Counted from the first letter of the stretch, positions 35,401 to 42,624 are shown. The stretch is DNA of 64,000 nt from Bdellovibrio sp. SKB1291214 (GCF_002209355.2 NZ_CP106855.1:3534001-3598000); one strand, 5' to 3'. The notes: generated by a model from the sequence alone, not told the origin. Translations and numbers: made by a program.

Positions 35401-35650
35401 TGCAGCGTCAAGAACACGTACTTCTATGGGTGTGGCAATTATCGGTGGTATGATTTCATCGACAATTCTAACCCTGATTGTGGTACCGGCTGTATTCACA
35501 TACGTAGATCGTTTTAGAATCTGGGCTAACAAGCTTGGCAGTAAATTGACTTCTGCCTCTAAAGAAGAAACGTCTCACGAGGAAGCCACGGCTGGCGCAC
35601 CACGCGAAAGTGGAGTCAGTGACTATGCCGTTACAGCACCCGAAAAGTAG
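32423..35650 (+). CDS. RND (HAE-1 type) efflux pump
   Basis: The 1075-residue inner-membrane transporter has the two repeated halves of the family. TM4 carries GLLVDDAIVVVENIYRRM, with the proton-relay Asp pair, and TM10 region carries GVAGKNGILLVD with the relay Lys. The N-terminus ISRPIFITCVTIAIVV and VPVVTVQTTYKGAGPSEIETLVSRPLE (cited by short parts) are also typical. A Gly/His-rich insert GEGHGGHGAGGDH lies at the cytosolic loop near residues 493-505. Most RND operons include a membrane fusion protein; none is here. Confidence 0.95.
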   Translation: MSLPKISISRPIFITCVTIAIVVVGWAGYKSMPVDLFPDVSVPVVTVQTTYKGAGPSEIETLVSRPLEDEISTISGIKRMTSKNMEGVSQVIVEFVSSVDSKYAEQQVRDKVNVAKPKLPDEVDDPVIKKFDPSDTPILMVALSSKGTIGDAALYDIADQMIKPRLEQVNNVGAIDILGGRKREIHVLLDRNKLRNREISVTQVASQVGAMGQNIPSGKVNQGGKELTFRGLGEFRNTNDVADTLVNLYGNEVPTRVSDLGVVKDTLEDEASRAYVNGEKAIFLQVYRQSGSNTVKVAEDVIKQMEKIRPELAKMEGAPEIKLVTNASQKIKDNLYDVNETIIIAIILTVLTVFFFLGSARTTLITAVSLPVSLIGAFMLMKLAGFSLNIVSMLALTLAVGLLVDDAIVVVENIYRRMQLGENSLVAAEKGTVEIQMAVMAISLVVIAVFVPVGTMSGTIGQFLKQFGFTIVFSMIISWFVAMTIIPMLTAYFAGEGHGGHGAGGDHKPKGIYDHTLGRLVRGFDRFQSMLEKYYEKLLRVTLRHPIMTIVATLMIFFLSIYTVTKVPGTFIPDDDSGEITVTLEMTPGTSLDGMQEVASKIDKIMHDDAAIDYTTMIVGTIYGESNKASFYVRMKDEKGRMKTEAFRDHLRQKFADFAFANPVVKKYDSTGGMAQQPFVMNIISPDPKDLESSATKLLETLKKDPRFKDVDSNYRPGKPEMQVELKPGAAKAYGINTSTMGAELRAQVEGMTPAKFREKGREYEVRVRLVENQRDLKQTFNDVYVPNVNRKLVRLKDVANGELSSGPASIDRMDRGRYIQITAGLAQGVGVSTVIADVAKWTSEGGQAAFPSSVRYNFGGDAENQQELAGSTVMALGFAVMFIYLILASLYESFITPITIMVALPLALCGAFLGLFLANQMLSMFAIFGFFMLIGVAGKNGILLVDTTNQLMATGMSRSEALVQAGKTRLRPILMTSFALIAGTLPVAIGMNAASRTRTSMGVAIIGGMISSTILTLIVVPAVFTYVDRFRIWANKLGSKLTSASKEETSHEEATAGAPRESGVSDYAVTAPEK

Positions 35651-36908
35651 TGAAAAGAAAATAGTCGTTATTATTGGTGGAGGTTTCGCGGGATTTAATG
35701 CCGCGAAATCTCTGGCCAACAAAAAAGAAGTTCATGTCATTCTGATTGATCGACGCAATCACCATCTGTTCCAACCACTTTTATATCAGGTTGCAACCGC
35801 AGGTTTAAATCCCTCTGACATCGCTGTTCCTATCCGTGCACGTTTTGCTAAAGCAGAAAACGTGGAAATTCACATGGGAGCGGTAGAAAAAATAAATCTT
35901 TCCGAAAAATTTATTAGCACAGATCATGGTGATCTGGCTTACGATTATCTGATCGTCGCCACCGGGGCTCAGCACAGCTATTTTGCAAACCCTGAATGGG
36001 AAGAGTATGCACCCGGTTTGAAAACTCTGGAACAAGCAACTGAAATTCGCCGACGTATTCTATCCGCCTTTGAAGAGGCTGAAAATGAAATCGATCCAGT
36101 AAAACAAAAGTCGCTGTTGAATTTCGTTGTCGTCGGTGCAGGACCAACAGGTGTTGAACTTGCGGGAGCTATCGCGGATATTGCGCGAACTGTTTTAGTG
36201 AAGGACTTTAATCATATTAATCCTGCTAGCGCGCGTGTTTTGCTTGTTGAGGCGGGACCAAAAATTTTGGCTTCATTCAACGAGAAGCTTTCCCAGCGTG
36301 CGTACCGGGATTTACAAGAGCTGGGTGTTGAGATCCGGTTGTCTTCGCGTGTTGAGAAAATAGATGAAAACGGAGTGACAGTCGCAGGAGAATTTATCCC
36401 CTCGCGTTCCGTTTTTTGGGCAGCTGGCGTACAGGCGTCGCGTATGAGTTTTACTCCCGAAGTTGCGAAAGATCGAGCTGGCAGAGTGATTGTGCGCAAG
36501 GATTTCTCAATTGAGAATCATCCAGACACTTTTGTGATCGGAGATATGGCGCATTTCGAACTTTCGCAAAATAATTTGTTACCAGGATTAGCTCCCGCTG
36601 CGATTCAAGCTGGAAAGTTTGTCGCAAATGTGGTACTCCAAAGTATCAACGGGCAAGTACGCAGTTCGTTCAAGTATCTTGATAAAGGTCAAATGGCCAC
36701 TATCGGAAAAAGGAAAGCGATTGCCCAGTATAACTCACTCAGAATGACTGGAGTCATTGCCTGGTTAGCTTGGTTATTCGTTCACGTTCTATACCTGATC
36801 GGATTCAAGAACAGAATTTCCGTAATGGCTGAGTGGACGTGGAGTTATATCTTCTCCAAGCGTGGAGCACGTTTAATTACCTCAAGAGATTGGAAGCTGC
36901 AGAAATAA
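35625..36908 (+). CDS. ndh: Type II NADH:quinone oxidoreductase (NDH-2)
   Basis: Two dinucleotide-binding motifs are present: GGGFAGFNAAKS (FAD, near residues 16-27) and VVVGAGPTGVELAGAI (NADH, near 170-185). The HHLFQPLLYQVATAGLNPSDIA segment and VLYLIGFKNR at the C-terminus are typical of Ndh. The enzyme transfers electrons to quinone without pumping. I chose ATG at 35625 with GGAG at 35612-35615 rather than GTG at 35610. It starts 26 bases inside the RND gene, so it is likely in that operon. The genome also has complex I genes nearby. Confidence 0.93.
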   Translation: MPLQHPKSSEKKIVVIIGGGFAGFNAAKSLANKKEVHVILIDRRNHHLFQPLLYQVATAGLNPSDIAVPIRARFAKAENVEIHMGAVEKINLSEKFISTDHGDLAYDYLIVATGAQHSYFANPEWEEYAPGLKTLEQATEIRRRILSAFEEAENEIDPVKQKSLLNFVVVGAGPTGVELAGAIADIARTVLVKDFNHINPASARVLLVEAGPKILASFNEKLSQRAYRDLQELGVEIRLSSRVEKIDENGVTVAGEFIPSRSVFWAAGVQASRMSFTPEVAKDRAGRVIVRKDFSIENHPDTFVIGDMAHFELSQNNLLPGLAPAAIQAGKFVANVVLQSINGQVRSSFKYLDKGQMATIGKRKAIAQYNSLRMTGVIAWLAWLFVHVLYLIGFKNRISVMAEWTWSYIFSKRGARLITSRDWKLQK

Positions 36909-36977
36909 GATAAAACAAACGAATTAAAATTTTAATTGTAACAATAATAGAAGCAAATAACTACCCAGGAGACGAAA

Positions 36978-37502
36978 ATGGCGAAATTATTTATTCAGGA
37001 TTTGCCGACAGAACAAGAGTTAAAAGCTTCTTGCGGAGATCTGCACACGGAAGATGTAGATGCAGGAATTCTTCACTCCAACCTTCTTTTTATGAAGGTG
37101 GCAAACGAGCTGGACAATCACTTTGAAGGTGTACTTTCCAAGTACAGTCTTTCCAGCGGACGATTCACTCTTCTTTATATGCTAAGAAATGCTCCAGAGG
37201 GTTTAAGCCCATCTGCGTTGGCATCCATGGCGGGTGTGACACAAGCGACGATTTCGGGCTTGTTAAACAATATGGAAAAGAATGAATTGATCGTGAGAGA
37301 GACCCACGTCAAGGACGGTCGTTCTTTTGTAATCAAGTTGACTGCAAAAGGCGACAGCACTTTGAAAGAGATTTTCCCACAATGGTATCCACGTGTGAAA
37401 AGCTTTTGGGAGCAACAGTTCTCTAAAGAGCAACTGATAGCTTTCAAAGCGACACTCGAGGAAATGATCAAAAAAACTGAAGTCCTAGCGACTGAAGGAT
37501 AG
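36978..37502 (+). CDS. MarR-family regulator
   Basis: A winged helix is shown by LSPSALASMAGVTQATISGLLNNMEKNELIVRETHVKDGR (cited by parts LSPSALASMAGVTQATIS and DGRSFVIKLTAKG). The length is 174. Helices at both ends make the dimer interface. AGGAG lies before the ATG. It follows NDH-2 by 69 bases and may be in the same unit, or control the NDH-2/efflux genes. Confidence 0.9.
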   Translation: MAKLFIQDLPTEQELKASCGDLHTEDVDAGILHSNLLFMKVANELDNHFEGVLSKYSLSSGRFTLLYMLRNAPEGLSPSALASMAGVTQATISGLLNNMEKNELIVRETHVKDGRSFVIKLTAKGDSTLKEIFPQWYPRVKSFWEQQFSKEQLIAFKATLEEMIKKTEVLATEG

Positions 37503-37505
37503 ATC

Positions 37506-37566
37506 GGTCCCTTGGACCCTGGTCTGTAAAATCGCGCAAGGCCCTGATAGGAAACACAGGGCCTTG
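37506..37566 (+). terminator. Tandem hairpins after the MarR gene
   Basis: GGTCC-CTT-GGACC at 37506-37518 is followed by a perfect 10-bp stem CAAGGCCCTG/CAGGGCCTTG at 37537-37566 with a 10-base loop. Only TTGC follows, so termination may need Rho or the structure alone. Confidence 0.6.
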
Positions 37567-37660
37567 TTGCAATCCAACACACTTTTCAACACATTCTGAC
37601 GAGCGACCTGATTGGGAATAGAATTTAGGTGGAGACCTATTTCATTATTCGGAGGTTGTT

Positions 37661-38059
37661 ATGGCGTCGAATTCAGTGCAAGACAGCGAAACCGCGAAAT
37701 GTATTAAAGCCTGTATGAATTGCACCAAAGCGTGTATGGAAGCCCTTCATTATCTTTTGCAACAAGGGGTTTCAGGCAAAAATGTCTCTGTTCTGCAAAT
37801 GTGTGCAGAGGCGTGTCAGCTTTCATCAAAAATGATGTTGGCAGAGCTAGAGTTTCATCACCAGGCCTGTGAGCTATCCTTTGAACTCTCAACAGCTTGT
37901 GCCGCGATCTGTGCGTCCTATGACGATCCTTTGATGCAAAGATGCGCTGAAGCTTGTCGTCACTGTTCGGAAACTTGCCGTGGTATGGCAGGGATGACAG
38001 TGCATATGAAGGGGACAGCAAAGGACCTACGCAGCACTTTGCCGTCCACTCGTTTATAA
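37661..38059 (+). CDS. Cys-rich four-helix copper-storage-like protein (DUF326)
   Basis: The 132-residue protein has 13 Cys spaced on helices: CIKACMNCTKAC (14-25), CAEAC (48-52), C70, CAAIC (80-84), CAEACRHCSETC (95-106). This matches the Csp3/DUF326 family that stores Cu(I) inside a four-helix bundle. No signal peptide is present, so it is cytosolic. GGAGG lies nine bases before the ATG. A short dyad AGGT-N4-ACCT lies upstream at 37627-37638. The stop overlaps the stop of the DUF2063 gene by six bases in convergent orientation, placing copper storage next to the MNIO operon. Confidence 0.87.
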   Translation: MASNSVQDSETAKCIKACMNCTKACMEALHYLLQQGVSGKNVSVLQMCAEACQLSSKMMLAELEFHHQACELSFELSTACAAICASYDDPLMQRCAEACRHCSETCRGMAGMTVHMKGTAKDLRSTLPSTRL

Positions 38060-38818
38060 CAGGATGATATCGTCGATAATGCCGGTTCTCATCAAGATGT
38101 GAAACAGCTTCTTGTTGTCGGCTGGCGAGATCACTTCAGAAAAGCCTGAAAGCGCTTGAGAAATACTTTTGCCTTTGCGCAGATCTAGAATCACTTCTGC
38201 ATGAGTGGGATCGATAGGTTCCACCATAAGTTCTTTATCTTTTTTATAGATCAATACGCTCTCCGGTTTATTCCAGTCGATATCTTCGTACATGTAACGT
38301 GGCTCTTTTCGATGTGCCCACAGTGAAGTCACTGAATACATGCTTTGGAATATACCCATCGCTTCAATAAATGATATGCGGAAGTTATTCGAGTGGATCA
38401 CGTCATGGACATTTTCGACAGGAACGGGATCTGGAGTGGCGGCATTGTTTACTTCTTTTAAAAGCCACTCGAATTGCGCTAAATCCTGTAAAAACGGAAT
38501 ACCGCGAGTTTTCGCCGTCGCTCCCAAATACTCGGGAAAATTGGCTCCGTACTCTGACAGTCGAAAACTAACAGCAGGTTGGGATTCGATATATCGCCCC
38601 GTCAGCTCGTGAAAAAGATCAGGTCCCAATACCCAGGCGAAAGTTTCATAAGTGCGGGCCAATGCGCCAGCTAACTTTGAATAATAGATGTCGTGATATA
38701 TTTCGAAACCCTGTTCTAAAGGAATATTGCCGACGGGACGCATGCCTTGCAGGACCTGGTCGGATACTACATTGAACATTCCTGACTTAAACAAATGCTG
38801 AGCTTCGCTGGTTTTCAT
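38054..38818 (-). CDS. DUF2063 partner protein of the MNIO enzyme (BufC-like)
   Basis: The N-terminal half matches DUF2063 (IYHDIYYSKLAGALARTYE, then VLGPDLFHELTGRYI, LSEYGANFPEYL, and a Leu-rich helix QDLAQFEWLLKEV). In MNIO gene clusters this family works with the DUF692 enzyme and holds the peptide substrate through a winged-helix RRE-like C-terminal domain. The C-terminal part (about 170-254) is compatible with that. The start overlaps the MNIO gene by 32 bases with GGAG upstream. The length of 254 is usual. Confidence 0.85.
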   Translation of the reverse strand: MKTSEAQHLFKSGMFNVVSDQVLQGMRPVGNIPLEQGFEIYHDIYYSKLAGALARTYETFAWVLGPDLFHELTGRYIESQPAVSFRLSEYGANFPEYLGATAKTRGIPFLQDLAQFEWLLKEVNNAATPDPVPVENVHDVIHSNNFRISFIEAMGIFQSMYSVTSLWAHRKEPRYMYEDIDWNKPESVLIYKKDKELMVEPIDPTHAEVILDLRKGKSISQALSGFSEVISPADNKKLFHILMRTGIIDDIILL

Positions 38819-39641
38819 TATTGTTCTCCAAGATAAAAGAGGCTTTGATCACTTCCATTTCGAGATCGCTAAAATCGGGAATATTGCGCTGTCTTTCAAT
38901 TCCGACCGGCAGATGTCGGATATAAGGTGCCACGATTTTGAATAGATCCCAGACAGGTCTGGTCACCTCAGACGCTTTCCTGTCCAACCAATGTGATTCC
39001 GTTTCGGTAGGCCCCGATAAATGAACTTGTACGACTTGATTCAGTGGCAAACTTTGCAATTGTTTGCGCGGACAGAATCCATGGTTCATTGCATTTACGT
39101 AGAGAGCACCGAGATCTAATACCAATCCGCATCCGGTGGCGCGTGCAAGTTCACTCAGGAATTCAAACTCGCTTTGATCACTGTGAGCATAGTTCACATA
39201 GGTCGCTATGTTCTCAAGGGCGATGGATGTTTTAAGCTGGTTCTGAACAGAATCAATATTATTGCTTACCAGTTGCATAGTTTCTTGATTTAAAGGAAGT
39301 GGCAAAAAACTATGCATGTTGTGAGTACTAACACCGGTCCAGCAAAGATGATCTGAAACGACGAATGGTTCCACTCGTTCAATCAAATTTCGCAATTCTT
39401 GAATATAGGTGGCATCAACCCCATCCGGATTGCCGATATTTAAGTGAGACCCATGTAAAGCAATGGGATAGTCATGGCGAAGTTTTTTTAACACTTCCAT
39501 GGAACGGCTCAGGGGAGACATATAATCTTCACTGGAAGCTTCAAACCATGTGACGTCTGTCAAAGGCTGTTGTTCTAAAAAAGAAAAATGGGAAGGGTTT
39601 AAGCCCATTCCCACTTTGAAGTTTGATGTTTGATACTTCAT
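38787..39641 (-). CDS. MNIO-family (DUF692) enzyme, divergent metal site
   Basis: The TIM-barrel family shows clearly: GMGLNPSHF, WFEASSEDYM (Glu38), ALHGSHLNIG (His63), VSDHLCWTGV (Asp97, His98), LENIATY (Glu143) and NHGF (His187). In this family multinuclear iron modifies Cys in peptides (MbnB, bufferin BufB). Three positions differ from the usual family pattern as I recall it: DVNN is D176-L-G-A179, HLAGH is HLSGP (Pro211), and DTH is DRK (Lys222). The enzyme may use fewer irons or be inactive. It overlaps YceI by four bases (ATGA) and DUF2063 by 32. No DUF2282 precursor is adjacent. Confidence 0.83.
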   Translation of the reverse strand: MKYQTSNFKVGMGLNPSHFSFLEQQPLTDVTWFEASSEDYMSPLSRSMEVLKKLRHDYPIALHGSHLNIGNPDGVDATYIQELRNLIERVEPFVVSDHLCWTGVSTHNMHSFLPLPLNQETMQLVSNNIDSVQNQLKTSIALENIATYVNYAHSDQSEFEFLSELARATGCGLVLDLGALYVNAMNHGFCPRKQLQSLPLNQVVQVHLSGPTETESHWLDRKASEVTRPVWDLFKIVAPYIRHLPVGIERQRNIPDFSDLEMEVIKASFILENNNENQRSSAFV

Positions 39642-40237
39642 TTGGCTTTTCCTGGTACGATGGCTTCGCCTTCGATTTCCACGTCAACATTGTCACCAAC
39701 CACGACGCCTCCTGTTTCAAGTGCTTTATTCCACACCAAGCCGAAATCTTTTCTGTTTAGTTTGGTTTCGATTTCAAATCCGATGCGGCGATTGCCCATG
39801 GGGTCTGTGACGGCACCTTTGTAATCCACATCCAGTGTCACATCTTTTGTCACGCCATGAATAGTGACCTTGCCTTGAACTTTTTTGGGTTTGGCCGTGT
39901 CGTATTCCGTTTTGCTGCTTTTGAATTCAATTGCTGGAAACTTGGCGACGTCTAAGAAATCAGGACTTTTTAAATGTTTATCGCGATCGGCTTGATTGGT
40001 GTTTATAGAATCCGCTTGGATTTTTACAACCACGTTATCCAGTTTTTGAGACTTTTCATCAAAATCGAAACTGCCTTCGAATTTGGTGAATGATCCTTTT
40101 ACTTTTGAAACCACCATGTGGGGTACTTTGAAAGTAACGCTTGTGTGGGCAGGGTCAATGTTGAATTTTGCGGCCCAGGCAGGGGTTGATAGAAATGCAG
40201 TTAGGATCAAGAGAGTTTGGACTCTTTTGTAGTGCAT
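39638..40237 (-). CDS. Secreted YceI-family lipid-binding protein
   Basis: A signal peptide (MHYKRVQTLLILTAFLSTPAWA) leads to a YceI beta-barrel of about 178 residues (FNIDPAHTSVTFKVPHM, then GSFTKFEGSFDFDEKS and VKGKVTIHG-type strands). Family members bind isoprenoid or quinone tails in the periplasm. The start is ATG at 40237 with GAGG upstream, not the longer in-frame start. It has no Cys, so it is not a modified-Cys precursor. It heads the coupled MNIO operon. Confidence 0.9.
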   Translation of the reverse strand: MHYKRVQTLLILTAFLSTPAWAAKFNIDPAHTSVTFKVPHMVVSKVKGSFTKFEGSFDFDEKSQKLDNVVVKIQADSINTNQADRDKHLKSPDFLDVAKFPAIEFKSSKTEYDTAKPKKVQGKVTIHGVTKDVTLDVDYKGAVTDPMGNRRIGFEIETKLNRKDFGLVWNKALETGGVVVGDNVDVEIEGEAIVPGKAK

Positions 40238-40335
40238 GAATACCTCGCTTTTTTGTTTTTTGTTTATGGTTTTATGGGAGAGGGGAATGGGCAAATTACC
40301 AATCAGAAAACGCAGCCTAGAATGCTGAATTACAC

Positions 40336-40422
40336 ACCCGCGGTTCACCAAGTCCGTCAGCCCCGAATCAGTCTGTCGTGTACCCGCAGCCTGCCTCGCG
40401 GCTGTCGCCCCTGGGTGACTTC
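40336..40422. other. GC-rich structured block in an AT-rich 288-base spacer
   Basis: The spacer 40238-40525 is AT-rich except for this block. It holds CAGCC at 40387 pairing with GGCTG at 40400 and ACCC at 40382 with GGGT at 40413. No gene or tRNA is supported. A small structured RNA or a remnant is possible. Confidence 0.35.
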
Positions 40423-40505
40423 GTTTTTAATTCGCAATCCATGCTTTTGGATTTCATCGAACCTTCCTTTTTTACTTTTGAATTTTGTGGTATATTTGGG
40501 GTAGT

Positions 40506-40523
40506 TGCTATAAATGGGATAGT
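40506..40523 (+). promoter_or_regulatory. Dyad TGCTAT-N7-ATAGT at the HxlR promoter
   Basis: It covers the -10-like TATAAA just before the HxlR start at 40526. The same motif occurs, inverted, at 41438-41455 before the SnoaL-like gene. Confidence 0.5.
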
Positions 40524-40525
40524 TT

Positions 40526-40930
40526 ATGAGTAAAGTGGATGATTTTTTTGAAGAGCGGATCGAGGGGATGATTTCTAAGATCCGTAGGAAGCCTTTGTTC
40601 GATGAGACTTGTATTTTTAGTCTTGGGGCGCGGTTGCTTGGGGATAAGTGGACTATTATTATTTTGGTTATTTTGATGGAAGGGAAGAAGCGCTATAGCG
40701 AGTTGCAGCGACAGATTCCTACGATATCTCCCAAGATGTTGGCGCAAACTCTTAAGAAGCTTGAACAGTTGGATTTGGTGAAGCGTCAGGTGTATCCTGA
40801 AGTACCTCCGCGAGTTGAGTATGAGCTGACTTCGTTTGGTAAAAGTGTTCGACCGGCAATTACCATATTGTGTGAGTGGTCGGTAGAGCATGACTCTAAA
40901 ATCCGCCGGGTTGCTAAAAATGTAGAATAA
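40526..40930 (+). CDS. HxlR-family winged-helix regulator
   Basis: The family signature is C29 followed by SLGARLLGDKWTIIILVIL and YSELQRQIPTISPKMLAQTLKKLEQLDLV. A PPRVEYELTSFG wing is present. The lone N-terminal Cys just before the HTH is the redox-sensing type known in YodB/HypR relatives. The length is 134. It is convergent with the SnoaL-like gene and shares a dyad with it; regulation of that gene and itself is inferred. Confidence 0.9.
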   Translation: MSKVDDFFEERIEGMISKIRRKPLFDETCIFSLGARLLGDKWTIIILVILMEGKKRYSELQRQIPTISPKMLAQTLKKLEQLDLVKRQVYPEVPPRVEYELTSFGKSVRPAITILCEWSVEHDSKIRRVAKNVE

Positions 40931-40957
40931 AAAAAGGGCAGCGAGAGCTGCCCTTTT
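40929..40957. terminator. Bidirectional terminator between HxlR and SnoaL-like genes
   Basis: A perfect 7-bp stem GGGCAGC/GCTGCCC with a GAGA loop is flanked by seven A and four T residues, so it can stop both convergent transcripts. Confidence 0.9.
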
Positions 40958-40960
40958 ACT

Positions 40961-41410
40961 TTAAAGCGTGGCGATAGCGCCTTGATAGTTGTTGTTTTCT
41001 CCAAGCGCAGTCATGGCTACGAGTGGATCCCAGAAATCTTTGTAGCGTGTGATTTTTCCGTCTTTGGTGTAGACCAGTGAGATGTAGGTCTGATTGTAAG
41101 GGTTGCCATTGGCCAGCATGTGCCCTTTCGCGGTGAACTCTGCCACGACCAGTTCTGGGTCTTCAGTTAAATGAAAAGTCGGCTTCGAGAATTCCAGTTT
41201 GATGGTTTCTGGGAAGTGTCGCATGTATTCACGGATCATGGCCTTGCCTTCAACTTGTCCTGGATAGACCGGCAATTTAAAAGGGAATTCTAGCACTCCA
41301 TCCTCCGCCCACAGATTCACCCACTCATCTACTTTGCCGGATGAGAGATTATCTAAATGGGCTTGAAATGTGTTTTGTGCTTGTTGTCTGAGTTCTTCTT
41401 TGGTTTTCAT
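40961..41410 (-). CDS. SnoaL/NTF2-like small protein
   Basis: The 149-residue alpha+beta fold of the NTF2-like superfamily is supported by VDEWVNLWAEDGVLEFPF, VEGKAMIREYMRHFP and VVAEFTAKGHMLANGNPYNQTY (cited by parts). Such proteins often act as isomerases or in ketone metabolism; activity is unknown. No signal peptide. Its promoter carries the HxlR dyad. Confidence 0.82.
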   Translation of the reverse strand: MKTKEELRQQAQNTFQAHLDNLSSGKVDEWVNLWAEDGVLEFPFKLPVYPGQVEGKAMIREYMRHFPETIKLEFSKPTFHLTEDPELVVAEFTAKGHMLANGNPYNQTYISLVYTKDGKITRYKDFWDPLVAMTALGENNNYQGAIATL

Positions 41411-41437
41411 GATGTAACGCCTTTCTTTTAGTTTGTT

Positions 41438-41455
41438 ACTATCTAAAAGATAGCA
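41438..41455 (-). promoter_or_regulatory. Dyad ATAGT/TGCTAT before the SnoaL-like gene
   Basis: On the minus strand it reads TGCTAT-N7-ATAGT, the same spaced motif as at the HxlR promoter, and lies 28 bases before the SnoaL-like start. The inner bases extend the arms to CTATCT/AGATAG. Confidence 0.5.
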
Positions 41456-41495
41456 TCATTTTTGAATTTGAGAAGATCGCACTATTTTGTGCCTG

Positions 41496-41513
41496 ACTTT
41501 CCAAAAGGAAAGT
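41496..41513. repeat. Perfect inverted repeat ACTTTCC-AAAA-GGAAAGT
   Basis: Seven-base arms and a four-base centre lie between the SDR gene stop and the SnoaL-like promoter. No T-run follows, so an operator is more likely than a terminator. Confidence 0.45.
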
Positions 41514-41594
41514 AATGAAGCGGTTTTGATTTGGCGGCGTCGCCCGGGAAATTATTTTTTTACCAGACGCGCCAAAAGGACTAGCGCTTTGCTA

Positions 41595-42476
41595 TTAGTA
41601 GTTTTCTTGAATGTCGGTTAATAGGTCTGTTTGGGTTGGTCTCCAGTTTAAAATATCTTGAGTCAGTTTGTTAGAGGTAGGGGCATGAAGGGAGGCGAAG
41701 TGGGTGAACCAAGTGAAGTGGGCTTCGGCCTCTTGTCGTGATTTGCTGACTACCGGAAGGTTTAGTTTTTTGCCGATGAGTTCAGCTATTTGTTTGAAAG
41801 ATATTTCTTCCGCTATTGCATGGTAATTAGCTTGTTTGGCTCCTTTTTCTAGGGCCAGTCTGTAAAGGACTGCTGCATCTAAGCGGTGGATGGCAGGCCA
41901 TTTGTTTTCGCCATCTTCAATGTAGGCCGAGACACCTTTTTCTTTTGCCAAACCAATGAGTACAGGTACGAAGCCCTTATCGCCTTTGCCATGCACTGAT
42001 GGAGCCAAGCGAACAACCGAAGTTCTTACTCCTTGTATTGCCACGTTTTGTGCGGCTTCTTCAGAGGCTGCTCGGGGGTGTCCCGTCGGACCAAATATTG
42101 GCATGTCTGATTCTAAGGCCCTACGCCCTGGCGTCAGTATCGCTGCACCAGAGGTTATCACTAAAGGACGATCCGTCCCCTTAAGGACCGTACCTAGTGT
42201 TTCGATAACGGCACGATCAGTTTCACAGTTTTCTTTAAATTTTGAAAAGTCGTGGTTGAATGCTGTGTGAATGACACCATCAGATTTTTCAGCGCCAGAT
42301 TTGATGGAGTTCAAATCATAGATATCACCCAGGTGAACTTCAGCTCCTGCGGTTTTAAGTTGGGATGCACCTGCTTCTGATCTGGCAAGGCCGAGGACCT
42401 TGTGGCCTGACTTTAGTAGTTCTTGAACGACGACGGAGCCTACAAAACCTGTGGCGCCTGTTACAAATACTTTCAT
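41595..42476 (-). CDS. NAD(P)-dependent SDR/epimerase
   Basis: An extended short-chain reductase begins MKVFVTGATGFVGSVVV with the nucleotide-binding GxxGxxG (residues 7-13). The catalytic Tyr-x3-Lys motif is not clear, as in atypical NmrA-like or epimerase members. The substrate is unknown. The start is ATG at 42476 with GAGG upstream, four codons inside the longest frame. It is divergent from the AraC regulator, which probably controls it. Confidence 0.83.
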   Translation of the reverse strand: MKVFVTGATGFVGSVVVQELLKSGHKVLGLARSEAGASQLKTAGAEVHLGDIYDLNSIKSGAEKSDGVIHTAFNHDFSKFKENCETDRAVIETLGTVLKGTDRPLVITSGAAILTPGRRALESDMPIFGPTGHPRAASEEAAQNVAIQGVRTSVVRLAPSVHGKGDKGFVPVLIGLAKEKGVSAYIEDGENKWPAIHRLDAAVLYRLALEKGAKQANYHAIAEEISFKQIAELIGKKLNLPVVSKSRQEAEAHFTWFTHFASLHAPTSNKLTQDILNWRPTQTDLLTDIQENY

Positions 42477-42541
42477 AACTGACCTCATTTATGTTTAAGT
42501 TCGTTCTTACAATTTATCAGGTGTGTGGATATCGTAAATTC

Positions 42542-42557
42542 CCAAAGGTCCAAAGGT
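42542..42557. repeat. Tandem 8-bp repeat CCAAAGGT in SDR/AraC spacer
   Basis: Two head-to-tail copies of CCAAAGGT lie between the divergent genes. CCAAAAC follows at 42571. Direct repeats suit an AraC-type binding site. Confidence 0.45.
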
Positions 42558-42624
42558 ATTGCCTAATCGTCCAAAACCGGGATAGTGATTTGTGACGGTG
42601 CGGATTTTGGTTTAAAATTGAGAT

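Noticed and set aside
40260-40520. A tRNA or a 95-residue gene in the spacer
   Set aside because: No acceptor/T-arm fold could be drawn, and the frame has no ribosome site.
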